Positions 43,912 through 52,506 of a stretch of 64,000 nt of DNA are shown in pieces (position 1 is the first letter of the stretch; each line of letters opens with the position of its first letter). The DNA lies in NCBI RefSeq assembly GCF_022354825.1, contig NZ_CP031168.1, positions 5,519,501-5,583,500 of the forward strand, given 5' to 3'. The position numbers and the translations under genes are program-made. This stretch comes from Paenibacillus sp. H1-7. GTDB lineage: Bacteria > Bacillota > Bacilli > Paenibacillales > NBRC-103111. The notes below the pieces were generated by a model. It ran no database searches and had not been told where the DNA came from. It worked only from the letters and a program-made list of their open reading frames with translations.

Positions 43912-44388
43912 CTATTGAAGAACGTTATCCGTGATCCAAATTTGCTTGATCTTACCGGTAGAAAGCAGCGGGTTCATTTTATTCATAAGGACCGAAGTCA
44001 GATTATCGAAGCCTTTGCTGCCTTGCACTTGTTCAGGTGTCATGTCGGACAGCGTTTGCACGATAATAGCTTTCATTTTAAAATCCAGCTTTTCAAACTC
44101 TTCCTTCGCCTTCTTATTTTCCATCTCAACGGCAAAGCTTGCTTTAATAAAACGGTTGTTGGCAGCAAGATTTGTCAAAACATCTTTAATGATCACAGTG
44201 TTTTCTTTCTGCTGATCCGGTGTCGCCGGCTTGCCCGGCTTCACTTGGCTTGCGGAGCTTAACGCCTGCTCCTGCGGGTTTTGATTCGCCTTGTCCATGT
44301 AGTTCCATAATACGAAAGCTGCTGTCAATATTAAGGTTATAGCTATAAGGATCGCAACGACGAGCAGGAAAATTCTACTTTTTAACAA
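43912..44388 (-). CDS. fliL: Flagellar basal body-associated protein FliL
   Basis: Single-pass membrane protein close to the stators. 158 aa: membrane helix (IFLLVVAILIAITLILTAAF), a Gln/Ala/Pro linker, and the FliL periplasmic-type domain (FIKASFAVEMENKKAKEEFE, MKAIIVQTLSDMTPEQVQG). The start is TTG 44388 with GGAGGGG 6 nt upstream. It begins directly after the flbD stop codon with no gap. Confidence 0.95.
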   Translation of the reverse strand: MLKSRIFLLVVAILIAITLILTAAFVLWNYMDKANQNPQEQALSSASQVKPGKPATPDQQKENTVIIKDVLTNLAANNRFIKASFAVEMENKKAKEEFEKLDFKMKAIIVQTLSDMTPEQVQGSKGFDNLTSVLMNKMNPLLSTGKIKQIWITDNVLQ

Positions 44389-44610
44389 CTACAACCCCTC
44401 CGAATCCAAACTCTTGATGGTTCCGACGACGGATCCTATGGTTTGCATATACTGTGTTACAAACTGGACCACATCGGCAGCTGGCTCCAATACGGTAATC
44501 TTTTTGCCGGTAATGAGCGTGATCATCGTGTCCGGCGTGCTTTCGATGCTTTCGATCAATAAGGCATTAACGGTAATGTGCTTACCATTGAGTCGGGTAA
44601 GTCGAATCAT
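44389..44610 (-). CDS. flbD: FlbD/SwrD family protein
   Basis: 73-aa cytoplasmic protein of the FlbD family; the B. subtilis counterpart SwrD (YlzI) raises flagellar torque for swarming. It shows the family opening MIRLTRLNGKHITVNALLIE and ITGKKITVLE. ATG 44610 with GGAGG upstream. Located between flgE and fliL, the usual position. Confidence 0.93.
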   Translation of the reverse strand: MIRLTRLNGKHITVNALLIESIESTPDTMITLITGKKITVLEPAADVVQFVTQYMQTIGSVVGTIKSLDSEGL

Positions 44611-44668
44611 GAATAGCCTCCGATACTAAAAAGATAGGGGGAGAACGAGGCTCCCCCGTTCATTTGAA

Positions 44669-45493
44669 TTAGCGTTTCAGATTGACGACTTCTTGCAAAA
44701 TTTCATCGGATGTAGTAATGATTCTCGAGTTCGATTGGAACCCGCGCTGAGCAACGATCATTTCAGTAAACTCGGAAGTCAGGTCTACGTTGGACATCTC
44801 CAGCTGACCGGCAATGATTGCGCCCGTACCTGTAGTAGGATCGTTAGGAATCGCAGCTCCCAGATCAATTTCCGGATCGATGTTGGAGTTCGCCGTACTG
44901 CGGTACAAGTTGCCTCCGACCTTCTCCAGACCTGCAGGGTTCGTTACTTTCGCCACAGCGATCACTGCTGCTACATTGGTCGTGCCGTCAGACTTCGTTG
45001 TAATAACCTCGCCGTTCTGAGAAATGGAGAACGCCGTGTCGTCTTCCTCCAGCGTAATAGGTCCGCCTTCGGTGCTTAGAACGAACATGCCGTCTGCATT
45101 AACCAGCTGGCGAGAAGCATCGATGGTAAAGTTCCCTGCGCGTGTCAGGAACATGGAGTCGGTTGTTCCATCCGTTGAAACCGCGAAAAATCCGTCACCG
45201 TCGATACGCAGATCGGTCGGCACGTTGGTCGTCATCGCGCTCCCTGGCGTGTGTACCGTGTCGATGGCGCTGATGGAAACGCCCAAGCCGATTTGCTTGG
45301 CATTGACGCCGCCTTTGGCTCCTTCTTCCGGAGCGGTTACACCGGAAACCGTCTGGCTCAGAATGTCCTTAAACATAACCCGTCCTGCTTTAAAGCCGGT
45401 GGTATTGACATTCGCAATGTTGTTGCCGATGACATCAAGCTTCGTTTGGAATCCTCTCATACCGGATACACCGGAGTACAGAGATCTTAACAT
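44669..45493 (-). CDS. flgE: Flagellar hook protein FlgE (short Bacillus type, FlgG-like)
   Basis: Forms the hook. 274 aa from ATG 45493 (GGAGG 9 nt upstream): N-terminal rod-domain motif MLRSLYSGVSGMRGFQTKLD and VIGNNIANVNTTGFKAGRV, D1 domain LRIDGDGFFAVS, and C-terminal SNVDLTSEFTEMIVAQRGFQ, SNSRIITTSDEILQEVVNL. Closely resembles the 264-aa B. subtilis FlgE. Automatic annotation may call it FlgG because the families are similar; position after flgD and before flbD argues for the hook. The frame upstream to 45553 is not coding-like. Confidence 0.93.
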   Translation of the reverse strand: MLRSLYSGVSGMRGFQTKLDVIGNNIANVNTTGFKAGRVMFKDILSQTVSGVTAPEEGAKGGVNAKQIGLGVSISAIDTVHTPGSAMTTNVPTDLRIDGDGFFAVSTDGTTDSMFLTRAGNFTIDASRQLVNADGMFVLSTEGGPITLEEDDTAFSISQNGEVITTKSDGTTNVAAVIAVAKVTNPAGLEKVGGNLYRSTANSNIDPEIDLGAAIPNDPTTGTGAIIAGQLEMSNVDLTSEFTEMIVAQRGFQSNSRIITTSDEILQEVVNLKR

Positions 45494-45586
45494 GCGCCAT
45501 TGCCTCCCAAAAATGTGGATAGTTGATAGTAGGCTGCTTCGGTCGATCCGCAACCAGGGGCCTCCTTATCGGTCCAGCCCTGTAAA

Positions 45587-45964
45587 TCAAGAAATAATAA
45601 CTGCACTATCGATCTGTGTGAACATATTGTCTTTCATCGAGGCTCCGTCTACAGCGGTAACCACCGTTCTGTTCTTAATATTGACAATGAGAGCCGTATC
45701 ATTAATCACCATTAATGAATCTTTCGCCCCTTTGGAAGCGGCCTTATCAATTGCCGATTGAATTTTCAACAGCTGCTCCGGCTTAAACTCAATGCCTCGC
45801 TGGCGCAGCCTCTCTTCCGCATGGTGGCTGAAACGGACTATCTGTTGATTCAATACACTTTGAAACGCCGAATCCTTCTTTGGGATTTGGGCTTCGCTTC
45901 TCTGGAGAGGAGCAGGCCTTAGGCTGCCGGGGAATAACTGTCCGACTTGGATGCGATCGGTCAT
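45587..45964 (-). CDS. TIGR02530-type flagellar operon protein
   Basis: 125 aa, uncharacterised family found only in flagellar operons of some Firmicutes and relatives, between flgD and flgE. The N-terminus is polar and flexible; the core is VRFSHHAEERLRQRGIEFKP, then QLLKIQSAIDKAASKGAKDS and ALIVNIKNRTVVTAVDG. ATG 45964 overlaps the flgD stop as ATGA. Its position next to the hook cap suggests an export- or hook-related role, which is inference. Confidence 0.88.
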   Translation of the reverse strand: MTDRIQVGQLFPGSLRPAPLQRSEAQIPKKDSAFQSVLNQQIVRFSHHAEERLRQRGIEFKPEQLLKIQSAIDKAASKGAKDSLMVINDTALIVNIKNRTVVTAVDGASMKDNMFTQIDSAVIIS

Positions 45965-46410
45965 TTCTTCTCCTCCGCGTTGGCAATTTGCGTAATTTGA
46001 TCCAGAGCGATCTTCTCGCTGCCTACCACAGCAAATTGGGCGCCGTCTTTTACGGTTATGGAATCGACTACACCAGACTTCGGCGTATTCTCGCCTTTAT
46101 CGTTCGTCGTGTTCCAAGTAATCGACTTGCCGATCAAGCCTGAAGCAAATCCTAGCGATTGGCGCAGCAGCTTCATTTCGTTGCTCATGTTCGACAGCTG
46201 CTCTACGGAAGTAAATTGCGCCATCTGTGCGATGAATTCTTTGTCCTGAAGCGGCTGGGAAGGATCCTGGTTTCTCAGCTGGGCAATCAAAATTTTCAAA
46301 AATTGATCTTTCCCCAGGTCGTTGGTCTTTTTCTCCTTCTCCACGTTGCTGATGTTCGTTTTGGCATAATAGGGCCATACGTTCTTGGTGCTTACGGGTG
46401 AATCCGACAC
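45961..46410 (-). CDS. flgD: Flagellar hook assembly (cap) protein FlgD
   Basis: Hook scaffolding protein needed for polymerising FlgE. 149 aa, short Bacillus-type form. The conserved N-terminal motif is DLGKDQFLKILIAQLRNQDP, SQPLQDKEFIAQMAQFTSVE, QLSNMSNEMK; the C-terminal beta domain is small. The start is GTG 46410 with GGAGGTGAG upstream. Confidence 0.94.
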   Translation of the reverse strand: MSDSPVSTKNVWPYYAKTNISNVEKEKKTNDLGKDQFLKILIAQLRNQDPSQPLQDKEFIAQMAQFTSVEQLSNMSNEMKLLRQSLGFASGLIGKSITWNTTNDKGENTPKSGVVDSITVKDGAQFAVVGSEKIALDQITQIANAEEKK

Positions 46411-46445
46411 GGTCTCACCTCCCGGTCCTTGTTAAGGTATTTCGT

Positions 46446-47915
46446 TTAAGCCGTGACGTCAATCGATGTGGATGATAATCCGGAAGGCAGCTTCACTTCT
46501 TTGGCTGCAGTTACAAGCTCATCTTCCATCGAAATCGAATTATCTCCGTTCGTGCCTTTCGACTGCTTGCCGGATTGCTGGAACTGCTGCTGTCTTTGCT
46601 CCTGGAACAAACCGGATTGGAACGCCTGGTTTTGCGAAACTTCAAGCTTATCCACTTGAATGCCCTGATTTTGCAGCGTTGTTCTTAGCTGGGACAGCTG
46701 GCTTTCCAGCATTTCTTTCCCCGACACGCTGTCAGCCATAAACTGAGCGATCAGTTGGCCGTTGTGCATCGTCAATTTGATTTCGACGTGTCCAAGGTGC
46801 TGCGGATACAAGGATAGCTTTGCTTCCGTTATGCCATCCGCAAAGGAGTTAATGCTGAATGATTTCATCACCAGCTGGGTCATATCCTCAACGAAAGTCG
46901 GTGCATGCATTACGATCGGTGTCTTCGTCGAATGCGTTCCGTTAGAGACTTGCTTCAAATACTCGCTCATCGGAACTGGCTGCATATCGTCGTTATTGCT
47001 TATCATGTCCGTTAACGGTTCGAATAGCGGGCTGTCATGGCTATCGGTTTGTGCTTCGAAACGGAACGAACCCGATTTGGCAGCCAAATACTCTAGGTTT
47101 GAATTCACCGCAGGCGCCGCCACTGTTAATGGACTGGACACTGCAGTTGTTTCATTCGTGTGACGGACGGTAATCTGCTGAGCGAGAATGGTCCTCAGTT
47201 CCGCTGCAACACTTTGCAGAGTCAATGGTTTGCCATTCACAGTAACAAGTGTTTCTGCTTCGCCATTTTGCAGCAGCTGCTGCAGCTGCTTTAGAATCTC
47301 CTGCGCCTCTTGACGGGATACGGGCTTGAATAAAGGCGCCGCATCAGCATCCACAGCCTGGTCCGCAGTCTGCTCGCTGTCTGCCGGTACGAATAATGCA
47401 GGATTCAGCTCGACTGCTCCACCATCCGTTTCAAAATCACTAGCTGCGTCCGTATGTATAGGCTGCGCCGATATCGCCGAAGCATCCGAAGTTTCCACTG
47501 CCGTCTCATCGTTGATCGATTGAGCAGTCGGCTGAACGAGCAGAGCAGCTTGAAGCTGCGCAAGCAGCGCTTGAAGCTCCGGATTCGCCAGCAGTGCCGC
47601 CGTATCCTCCGAGTTCTGATTCAGCAAGTCGATTAAAGCATCAAGCTGCTTAAGCACGGTTTCATCGGCTGCGCCCTGGGTTGGAACGGCTGCATTGTCG
47701 CTTGTGCCGAGCAGTTGGATCAAAGCGCTTAATCCGGGAGTTACCGCAGCTTGCTGAGCTGCTGCTTCATTTGTTTGCCCATTGCCGAGAATTCCTACCA
47801 AAGTGGATAAGAAACCTCCCGCTCCTTGCCCTGACGCCGAATTGGCATTTCCTGCCGCAGCTCCTGCCGAAGCCGCTGCTGCACTATTCATAGGCATTTG
47901 TGTTTGAATTTCCAT
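46446..47915 (-). CDS. fliK: Flagellar hook-length control protein FliK
   Basis: Secreted molecular ruler that triggers the FlhB switch. 489 aa: N-terminal two thirds Ala/Gln/Leu/Asp-rich and poorly conserved (about 1-320), and the conserved Flg_hook domain near the C-terminus (AKLSLYPQHLGHVEIKLTMH, NGQLIAQFMADSVSGKEMLE, LRTTLQNQGIQVDKLEVS), then a Gln-rich tail. ATG 47915 with AGGAGGTGA upstream. The composition is typical for FliK. Confidence 0.94.
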   Translation of the reverse strand: MEIQTQMPMNSAAAASAGAAAGNANSASGQGAGGFLSTLVGILGNGQTNEAAAQQAAVTPGLSALIQLLGTSDNAAVPTQGAADETVLKQLDALIDLLNQNSEDTAALLANPELQALLAQLQAALLVQPTAQSINDETAVETSDASAISAQPIHTDAASDFETDGGAVELNPALFVPADSEQTADQAVDADAAPLFKPVSRQEAQEILKQLQQLLQNGEAETLVTVNGKPLTLQSVAAELRTILAQQITVRHTNETTAVSSPLTVAAPAVNSNLEYLAAKSGSFRFEAQTDSHDSPLFEPLTDMISNNDDMQPVPMSEYLKQVSNGTHSTKTPIVMHAPTFVEDMTQLVMKSFSINSFADGITEAKLSLYPQHLGHVEIKLTMHNGQLIAQFMADSVSGKEMLESQLSQLRTTLQNQGIQVDKLEVSQNQAFQSGLFQEQRQQQFQQSGKQSKGTNGDNSISMEDELVTAAKEVKLPSGLSSTSIDVTA

Positions 47916-47941
47916 ATTTTGTCACCTCCTTTCCAAATCGG

Positions 47942-48865
47942 TTATTGTACCAGTCTCGCCGAGATAAGGGCAGCGGTTTCCTTAGATAGCTCCGATAAAG
48001 CAGTCAATACTCTGGAACGGCCTGCGCTATCCATAGAGCTTAATATGGAAATGACCTTCTCCGGATTCGCATTTTGCATCTCCAGCAATACGGTAGCTGC
48101 GCTTTTCGGCGTCATACTCGAGAACGTGGCTCCCAAATCGTCCTTGCTTATTTTTTGCGTACTTGCAGCGCTCGGCTTGGATAATTCTTTGACCCGATCC
48201 TGTAAAGCTGCAATTTCACGGTCCTTGGTCGAGGTTTGGTCCTTTAACAAGATCGTGGCGTCCGCCGCTTTCTTGGCATCCATTTTCTCCAAAATTTTAA
48301 CCCGCTCATCCGTCTTCATCATGCTTAGCACCAGCACGAGCTCGGATGTCGTCAAATTTTCCATAATAGGGGCCGCCTTTGAAGGCGTCATCTTGGCGTA
48401 CATCGATGCCAATTGTTGAATTTGATTCGTATAGTCCTCATCCGATTGCGTCTTGCTCTTCATTTGCTCTTCTAGCGAGCTGTTTTTCAGCTGGAGCTCC
48501 TTGATCAGTTGATCGCGCTGCTGAATCAGGTTGTTCGATTGGGTAAGCTCCTGCTCCTTTGTGCTTAATTTAGCGTTCAACGACTGCACTATTTCTTCTT
48601 GCGTTTGACTCGCTGCCGAATTTTGCTGCGTTGTTCCAGAAGTCGTTGTCGAGTCGGATGCCGACGGCTTGGGATCCGGCACAATACTTTTCACGATAGG
48701 CACTCTATTTGCTGCGCGAAGCACATTATTCATAACGTCATAATCGAATATGGTAAGCAGCACCCCAAGCAGCACGGCCGTAAACACAAACGGGATCAAA
48801 AACCAGATCAGAAACCGTTCCATAGCTCCAGACGAAGAGGTATTCTCCAAATCCATGTCTGACAT
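47942..48865 (-). CDS. ylxF: MotE-like protein (YlxF), MgtE N-terminal-type repeats
   Basis: 307 aa: one membrane helix (FLIWFLIPFVFTAVLLGVLL), a Ser/Thr/Gln linker, a coiled coil (about 90-145), and two MgtE intracellular-domain-like repeats (YAKMTPSKAAPIMENL ... LSMMKTDERVKILEKM and FSSMTPKSAATVLLEM ... ILSSMDSAGRSRVL). Proteins of this architecture between fliJ and fliK are called MotE/YlxF and act as chaperone-like or motor-associated factors. ATG 48865 has a GGGGGTGA ribosome binding site; the in-frame GTG 48874 lies inside it. Confidence 0.88.
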   Translation of the reverse strand: MSDMDLENTSSSGAMERFLIWFLIPFVFTAVLLGVLLTIFDYDVMNNVLRAANRVPIVKSIVPDPKPSASDSTTTSGTTQQNSAASQTQEEIVQSLNAKLSTKEQELTQSNNLIQQRDQLIKELQLKNSSLEEQMKSKTQSDEDYTNQIQQLASMYAKMTPSKAAPIMENLTTSELVLVLSMMKTDERVKILEKMDAKKAADATILLKDQTSTKDREIAALQDRVKELSKPSAASTQKISKDDLGATFSSMTPKSAATVLLEMQNANPEKVISILSSMDSAGRSRVLTALSELSKETAALISARLVQ

Positions 48866-48891
48866 TATCCTCACCCCCTGTTTCTTTGGTT

Positions 48892-49332
48892 CTATGACAA
48901 TCTCCGGTATCGGTTCGTCGCCATTTCATCCAACTGATCCTGCTCGGTTTTGAGCATATTCGCTTTAAACCGGAGCTGCGCTTTTTCCTTCGCTTTGGTC
49001 CATACTTTCTCTTCCATCATTCTCCCCGCCAGATTGTCCTGCTTAACCAGAACAACCTGCTGCGCTTTTTCCAGATCCTTGTTCTTCAGTGTGATCCGAT
49101 TGTCGATGTGATCCGCATACTGCTGATACATCATCATTTGCGAAATTGTTGCCTTATTCGCAGACGCCCGGTGCAGCTGCTCCTGGATCCCGTTTTTTTC
49201 GGCGTGCAGCTCGGACAAGCTCGACTCCTCCTCGCGCACTTTCCCGATAGCTTCGGATAACAACCATTCCGCTTGCGTTTTTTCGTTGATTTTCAAGTCG
49301 ACGATTTTTTGAAAGGCATAACGGAAACGCAT
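48892..49332 (-). CDS. fliJ: Flagellar export protein FliJ
   Basis: Export chaperone forming the stalk of the FliI ATPase. 146 aa, almost entirely coiled coil: RYAFQKIVDLKINEKTQAEW, a heptad-rich middle and the C-terminal EKVWTKAKEKAQLRFKANM. ATG 49332 begins 9 nt after the fliI stop. Low sequence conservation is normal; identity rests on length, coiled coil and position. Confidence 0.93.
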   Translation of the reverse strand: MRFRYAFQKIVDLKINEKTQAEWLLSEAIGKVREEESSLSELHAEKNGIQEQLHRASANKATISQMMMYQQYADHIDNRITLKNKDLEKAQQVVLVKQDNLAGRMMEEKVWTKAKEKAQLRFKANMLKTEQDQLDEMATNRYRRLS

Positions 49333-49341
49333 AGATTAAGC

Positions 49342-50664
49342 TCACCCTTTGTAAAATTCTCGAATTAACCGTTCTTGTGCATCCATAACCGTCATCTTCT
49401 CATTGACTCTTTGCTTGGTGTAATCCCAGATCGATTGAATATGTTCCAAAGAATTATCAATTTCCGGATTCGATCCTCTTTGGTACGCCCCTATATTGAT
49501 AAGGTCCTCCGAATCTTTATAAACAGATAAGAGACGCTTCAAATTTTCGGCAGCCAGCTGATGCTCCTGAGGAACGATTTCTTTCATGACACGGCTGATG
49601 CTGGATAGCACGTCAATGGCCGGATAATGCCCGCGATTCGCTATATTGCGGTCCAATACGATGTGTCCGTCGAGGATACCTCGGACGGCATCGGCGATAG
49701 GCTCATTCATATCGTCCCCGTCGACGAGCACCGTATAGAATGCGGTTATGGATCCTTTAGGCCCCGTACCCGAACGCTCCAGCAGCTTCGGCAATGTGGC
49801 AAATACCGAAGGGGTATATCCGCGAGTCGCCGGCGGTTCGCCGACAGCCAGCCCTACTTCACGCTGAGCCATCGCGAAACGGGTTACCGAGTCCATCATA
49901 AGCATGACATTCAATCCGCGGTCGCGAAAATATTCTGCGATGCTTGTAGCGATCAAAGCGCCTTTAATCCGGATTAATGCCGGTTGATCGGATGTGGCCA
50001 CTACGACGACCGATCGCGCCAATCCTTCGGGACCGAGGTCGCGTTCGATGAAATCGAGTACCTCCCGGCCGCGTTCTCCAATTAAAGCAATAACGTTGAC
50101 GTCGGCAGAAGTATTTCGGGCTATCATGCCCATCAATGTACTTTTACCTACGCCGGATCCGGCGAATATCCCGACGCGCTGTCCTTTTCCGATGGTCAGC
50201 AGACCGTCGATGCAACGGACGCCGACACTGATCGGCTCGAGCACCCGTGGTCTTTTTAACGGATTGCTGGGTGCGTTATGGGTAGAATACTGGGTCATTC
50301 GCGATGACAGGAACGTGCCATCCAAAGGCTGGCCGAGCCCGTCCAGTACTTTGCCGAGAAGCTCGTGCCCTACTTGCACCGTCAGTGGTTTACCTGTACC
50401 GACGACATCGCAGCCGGGTCCTATCGAATGGAGCTCTCCGAGCGGCATCAGCAGCACCTTATTGTTCTTGAAGCCTACGACTTCGGCTTTCAATGGCTGA
50501 TTGGACTTCAGCGGGTAGATGTAACAGACATCCCCGATGCTTGCGTCCGGGCCTTCCGATTCAACGGTCAGGCCGATGACTTGCGTTACTTTGCCGTTGA
50601 CGCGAATCGGGTCGATTTGCTTCAGCTGCTCCAAATATTTGGATGCGTCCAGCGCCGGATTCAT
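49342..50664 (-). CDS. fliI: Flagellar export ATPase FliI
   Basis: F1-beta-like ATPase that energises and organises flagellar export. 440 aa: RVNGKVTQVIGLTVES, Walker A IFAGSGVGKSTLMGMI (about 167-182), catalytic Glu in IGERGREVLDFIE, Walker B MLMMDSVTRFAMAQREVGLA, and GEPPATRGYTPSVFATLPKL (the export ATPase signature). ATG 50664 abuts the fliH stop. Confidence 0.97.
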   Translation of the reverse strand: MNPALDASKYLEQLKQIDPIRVNGKVTQVIGLTVESEGPDASIGDVCYIYPLKSNQPLKAEVVGFKNNKVLLMPLGELHSIGPGCDVVGTGKPLTVQVGHELLGKVLDGLGQPLDGTFLSSRMTQYSTHNAPSNPLKRPRVLEPISVGVRCIDGLLTIGKGQRVGIFAGSGVGKSTLMGMIARNTSADVNVIALIGERGREVLDFIERDLGPEGLARSVVVVATSDQPALIRIKGALIATSIAEYFRDRGLNVMLMMDSVTRFAMAQREVGLAVGEPPATRGYTPSVFATLPKLLERSGTGPKGSITAFYTVLVDGDDMNEPIADAVRGILDGHIVLDRNIANRGHYPAIDVLSSISRVMKEIVPQEHQLAAENLKRLLSVYKDSEDLINIGAYQRGSNPEIDNSLEHIQSIWDYTKQRVNEKMTVMDAQERLIREFYKG

Positions 50665-51486
50665 CTACGATCCCTCATTTCTGACAGCGAGATGCTGAAG
50701 CGCGGTTTTGATTTCCTTTAACTGCGTATCGATTCTTGCATCGATACTTCCGAATGATGAACGGACTACGCAGCCATGGTCATGCACCGACGGATCCGGT
50801 ATGATCTGCAATTCTGCCTGGGAATCGATATGGAGAAGCAATTCCTCCCTGGCGTCCTGAATGTAAGAAAAGTGTGCCGGTGCTACGCAAAGCGTAATGA
50901 TCCCTTTTTCCCTGCGTCTTGCCAGTACCGTCTCGATTAAATCGATGATCCATTCCGGCTCTACCGTCAATTGGCGGGAAACAATCTTTTCGGCAATGGC
51001 GCAGCTCATTTGAATGAGAAAAGGCTCCGCCTCTTGAATGATCTGCTGTTTCAATACATAAGCCTGGTTCAATATTTGCGATGCTTCCTGGAGCATGTCG
51101 TTATACTGGCGGCGAAGCTGTTCTTCCGCTTCCTGTATCCCTTGCTCGTAGCCCTGCTTATAGCCTTCTTCTCTAAGATCGGCTTGCAGCTCTGCATCGT
51201 GCTGGCGCTGCTCCGTCCACCATTGATCAATATCGGTCTGGGCTTGCTCGCGGATGGCGGATACTTCATCCATGGCCACTCTGAGCTGCTCTTCGGCGAA
51301 CGTTTGGGCATCCTGCAATATTTGCATCTTCAATTCGTTAACTTCATTAATTTCTTGTTGAGCTTCCTCCGAATATCCCGATGAGGATTCGGAACCATTT
51401 TCATCCAATACATATTTCGATGCAACCTCTACGACTTTCTTATCGTCTAAAGATACATATTGCGTAAACTTGATGACATTAGACAA
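50665..51486 (-). CDS. fliH: Flagellar assembly protein FliH
   Basis: Peripheral stator that regulates FliI. About 273 aa: N-terminal SNVIKFTQYVSLDDKKVVE, long coiled coil (about 45-150), and the C-terminal FliH/HrpE domain (MSCAIAEKIVSRQLTVEPEW, then ERVLARRREKG-type region and DHGCVVRSSFGSIDARIDTQ). I favour TTG 51486, 9 nt after GGAGGAG, overlapping fliG by 8 nt; ATG 51495 is too close to that Shine-Dalgarno. The exact start is the least certain point. Confidence 0.92.
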   Translation of the reverse strand: MSNVIKFTQYVSLDDKKVVEVASKYVLDENGSESSSGYSEEAQQEINEVNELKMQILQDAQTFAEEQLRVAMDEVSAIREQAQTDIDQWWTEQRQHDAELQADLREEGYKQGYEQGIQEAEEQLRRQYNDMLQEASQILNQAYVLKQQIIQEAEPFLIQMSCAIAEKIVSRQLTVEPEWIIDLIETVLARRREKGIITLCVAPAHFSYIQDAREELLLHIDSQAELQIIPDPSVHDHGCVVRSSFGSIDARIDTQLKEIKTALQHLAVRNEGS

Positions 51487-52495
51487 TAATATCATCTCCT
51501 CCACCACGGGCAATGATGATTTCGCCTGCTTCTTCTAGGCGACGGATGGTAGCGACAATACGGGTCTGTGCTTCTTCCACATCACGCAAACGAACGGGAC
51601 CCATGAATTCCATTTCTTCTTTGAACGTTTCCGCCATTCGCTTGGACATATTTTTGAATATGGCATCGCGTACTTCTTCACTGGCCACTTTAAGCGCCAA
51701 CTGCAAATCGGCGTTCTCGATATCCCGGATAATCCGTTGGATAGACCGGTTGTCGATGTTGACGATGTCTTCGAACACGAACATTCTTTTCTTGATTTCT
51801 TCTGCCAGCTCAGGATCCTGAATTTCCAGCGAATCGAGAATCGTACGCTCGGTACCGCGATCGACGCCGTTCAAGATTTGTACGATAGCCGCAATACCGC
51901 CGGCATTGGTGTAATCCTGCGTTACGGTAGCCGACAGCTTTTGTTCCAACACCCGTTCAACCTGGCTGATAACCTCCGGAGACGTGCTGTCCATCAATGC
52001 AATCCGTTTGGCGACGTCCGCCTGCTTGTCCTGAGGGAGCGACGATAAAATGATGGAGGATTGCTCCGGCTGTAAATAAGCAAGCACCAGTGCAATAGTT
52101 TGCGAATTTTCGTTCTGAATAAAGTTCAATATTTGTGCAGGGTCCGCTTTTCTGGCGAAATCGAACGGACGGACTTGCAACGTTGCCGTCAATCGGTTAA
52201 TGATGTCGAGCGCTTTTTGAGAGCCGAGAGCTTTTTCCAAAATATCTTTCGCATAAGCAATACCGCCTTGGGAGATAAACTCCTGTGCCAGGCATATTTG
52301 GTGAAACTCGGCTAAAATGGCTTCCTTCTCTACGCTGTCGACTTTTCTAACGTTTGCAATTTCCAATGTTAACTGCTCTATTTCCTCATCGCGCAAATGT
52401 TTGAATATTTGTGCCGAAACTTCAGGACCCAGACTGATTAACAAAATGGCAGCTTTTTGACGGCCTGATAATACTTGCTGCTGCACTTTAGCCAA
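51479..52495 (-). CDS. fliG: Flagellar motor switch protein FliG
   Basis: C-ring protein contacting the stator and MS ring. 338 aa: SGRQKAAILLISLGPEVSAQ, FKHLRDEEIEQLTLEIANVR, the EHPQT-like motif here as NENSQTIALVLAYLQPEQ, GGIAAIVQILNGVDRGTERT, and the C-terminal torque domain KKRMFVFEDIVNIDNRSIQR, MGPVRLRDVEEAQTRIVATI. TTG 52495 gives MAKVQQQ..., aligned with MARRDQD of B. subtilis and 6 nt after AGAGGTG; the frame could also start at TTG 52498. Confidence 0.96.
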   Translation of the reverse strand: MAKVQQQVLSGRQKAAILLISLGPEVSAQIFKHLRDEEIEQLTLEIANVRKVDSVEKEAILAEFHQICLAQEFISQGGIAYAKDILEKALGSQKALDIINRLTATLQVRPFDFARKADPAQILNFIQNENSQTIALVLAYLQPEQSSIILSSLPQDKQADVAKRIALMDSTSPEVISQVERVLEQKLSATVTQDYTNAGGIAAIVQILNGVDRGTERTILDSLEIQDPELAEEIKKRMFVFEDIVNIDNRSIQRIIRDIENADLQLALKVASEEVRDAIFKNMSKRMAETFKEEMEFMGPVRLRDVEEAQTRIVATIRRLEEAGEIIIARGGGDDIIV

Positions 52496-52506
52496 CAACT
52501 ACACCT

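Noticed and set aside
45562..45590. SigD-like -10 (CCGATAA) upstream of flgE
   Set aside because: No TAAA -35 element occurs at 14-16 bp upstream; the region overlaps the stop of the preceding gene. Chance match is more likely.
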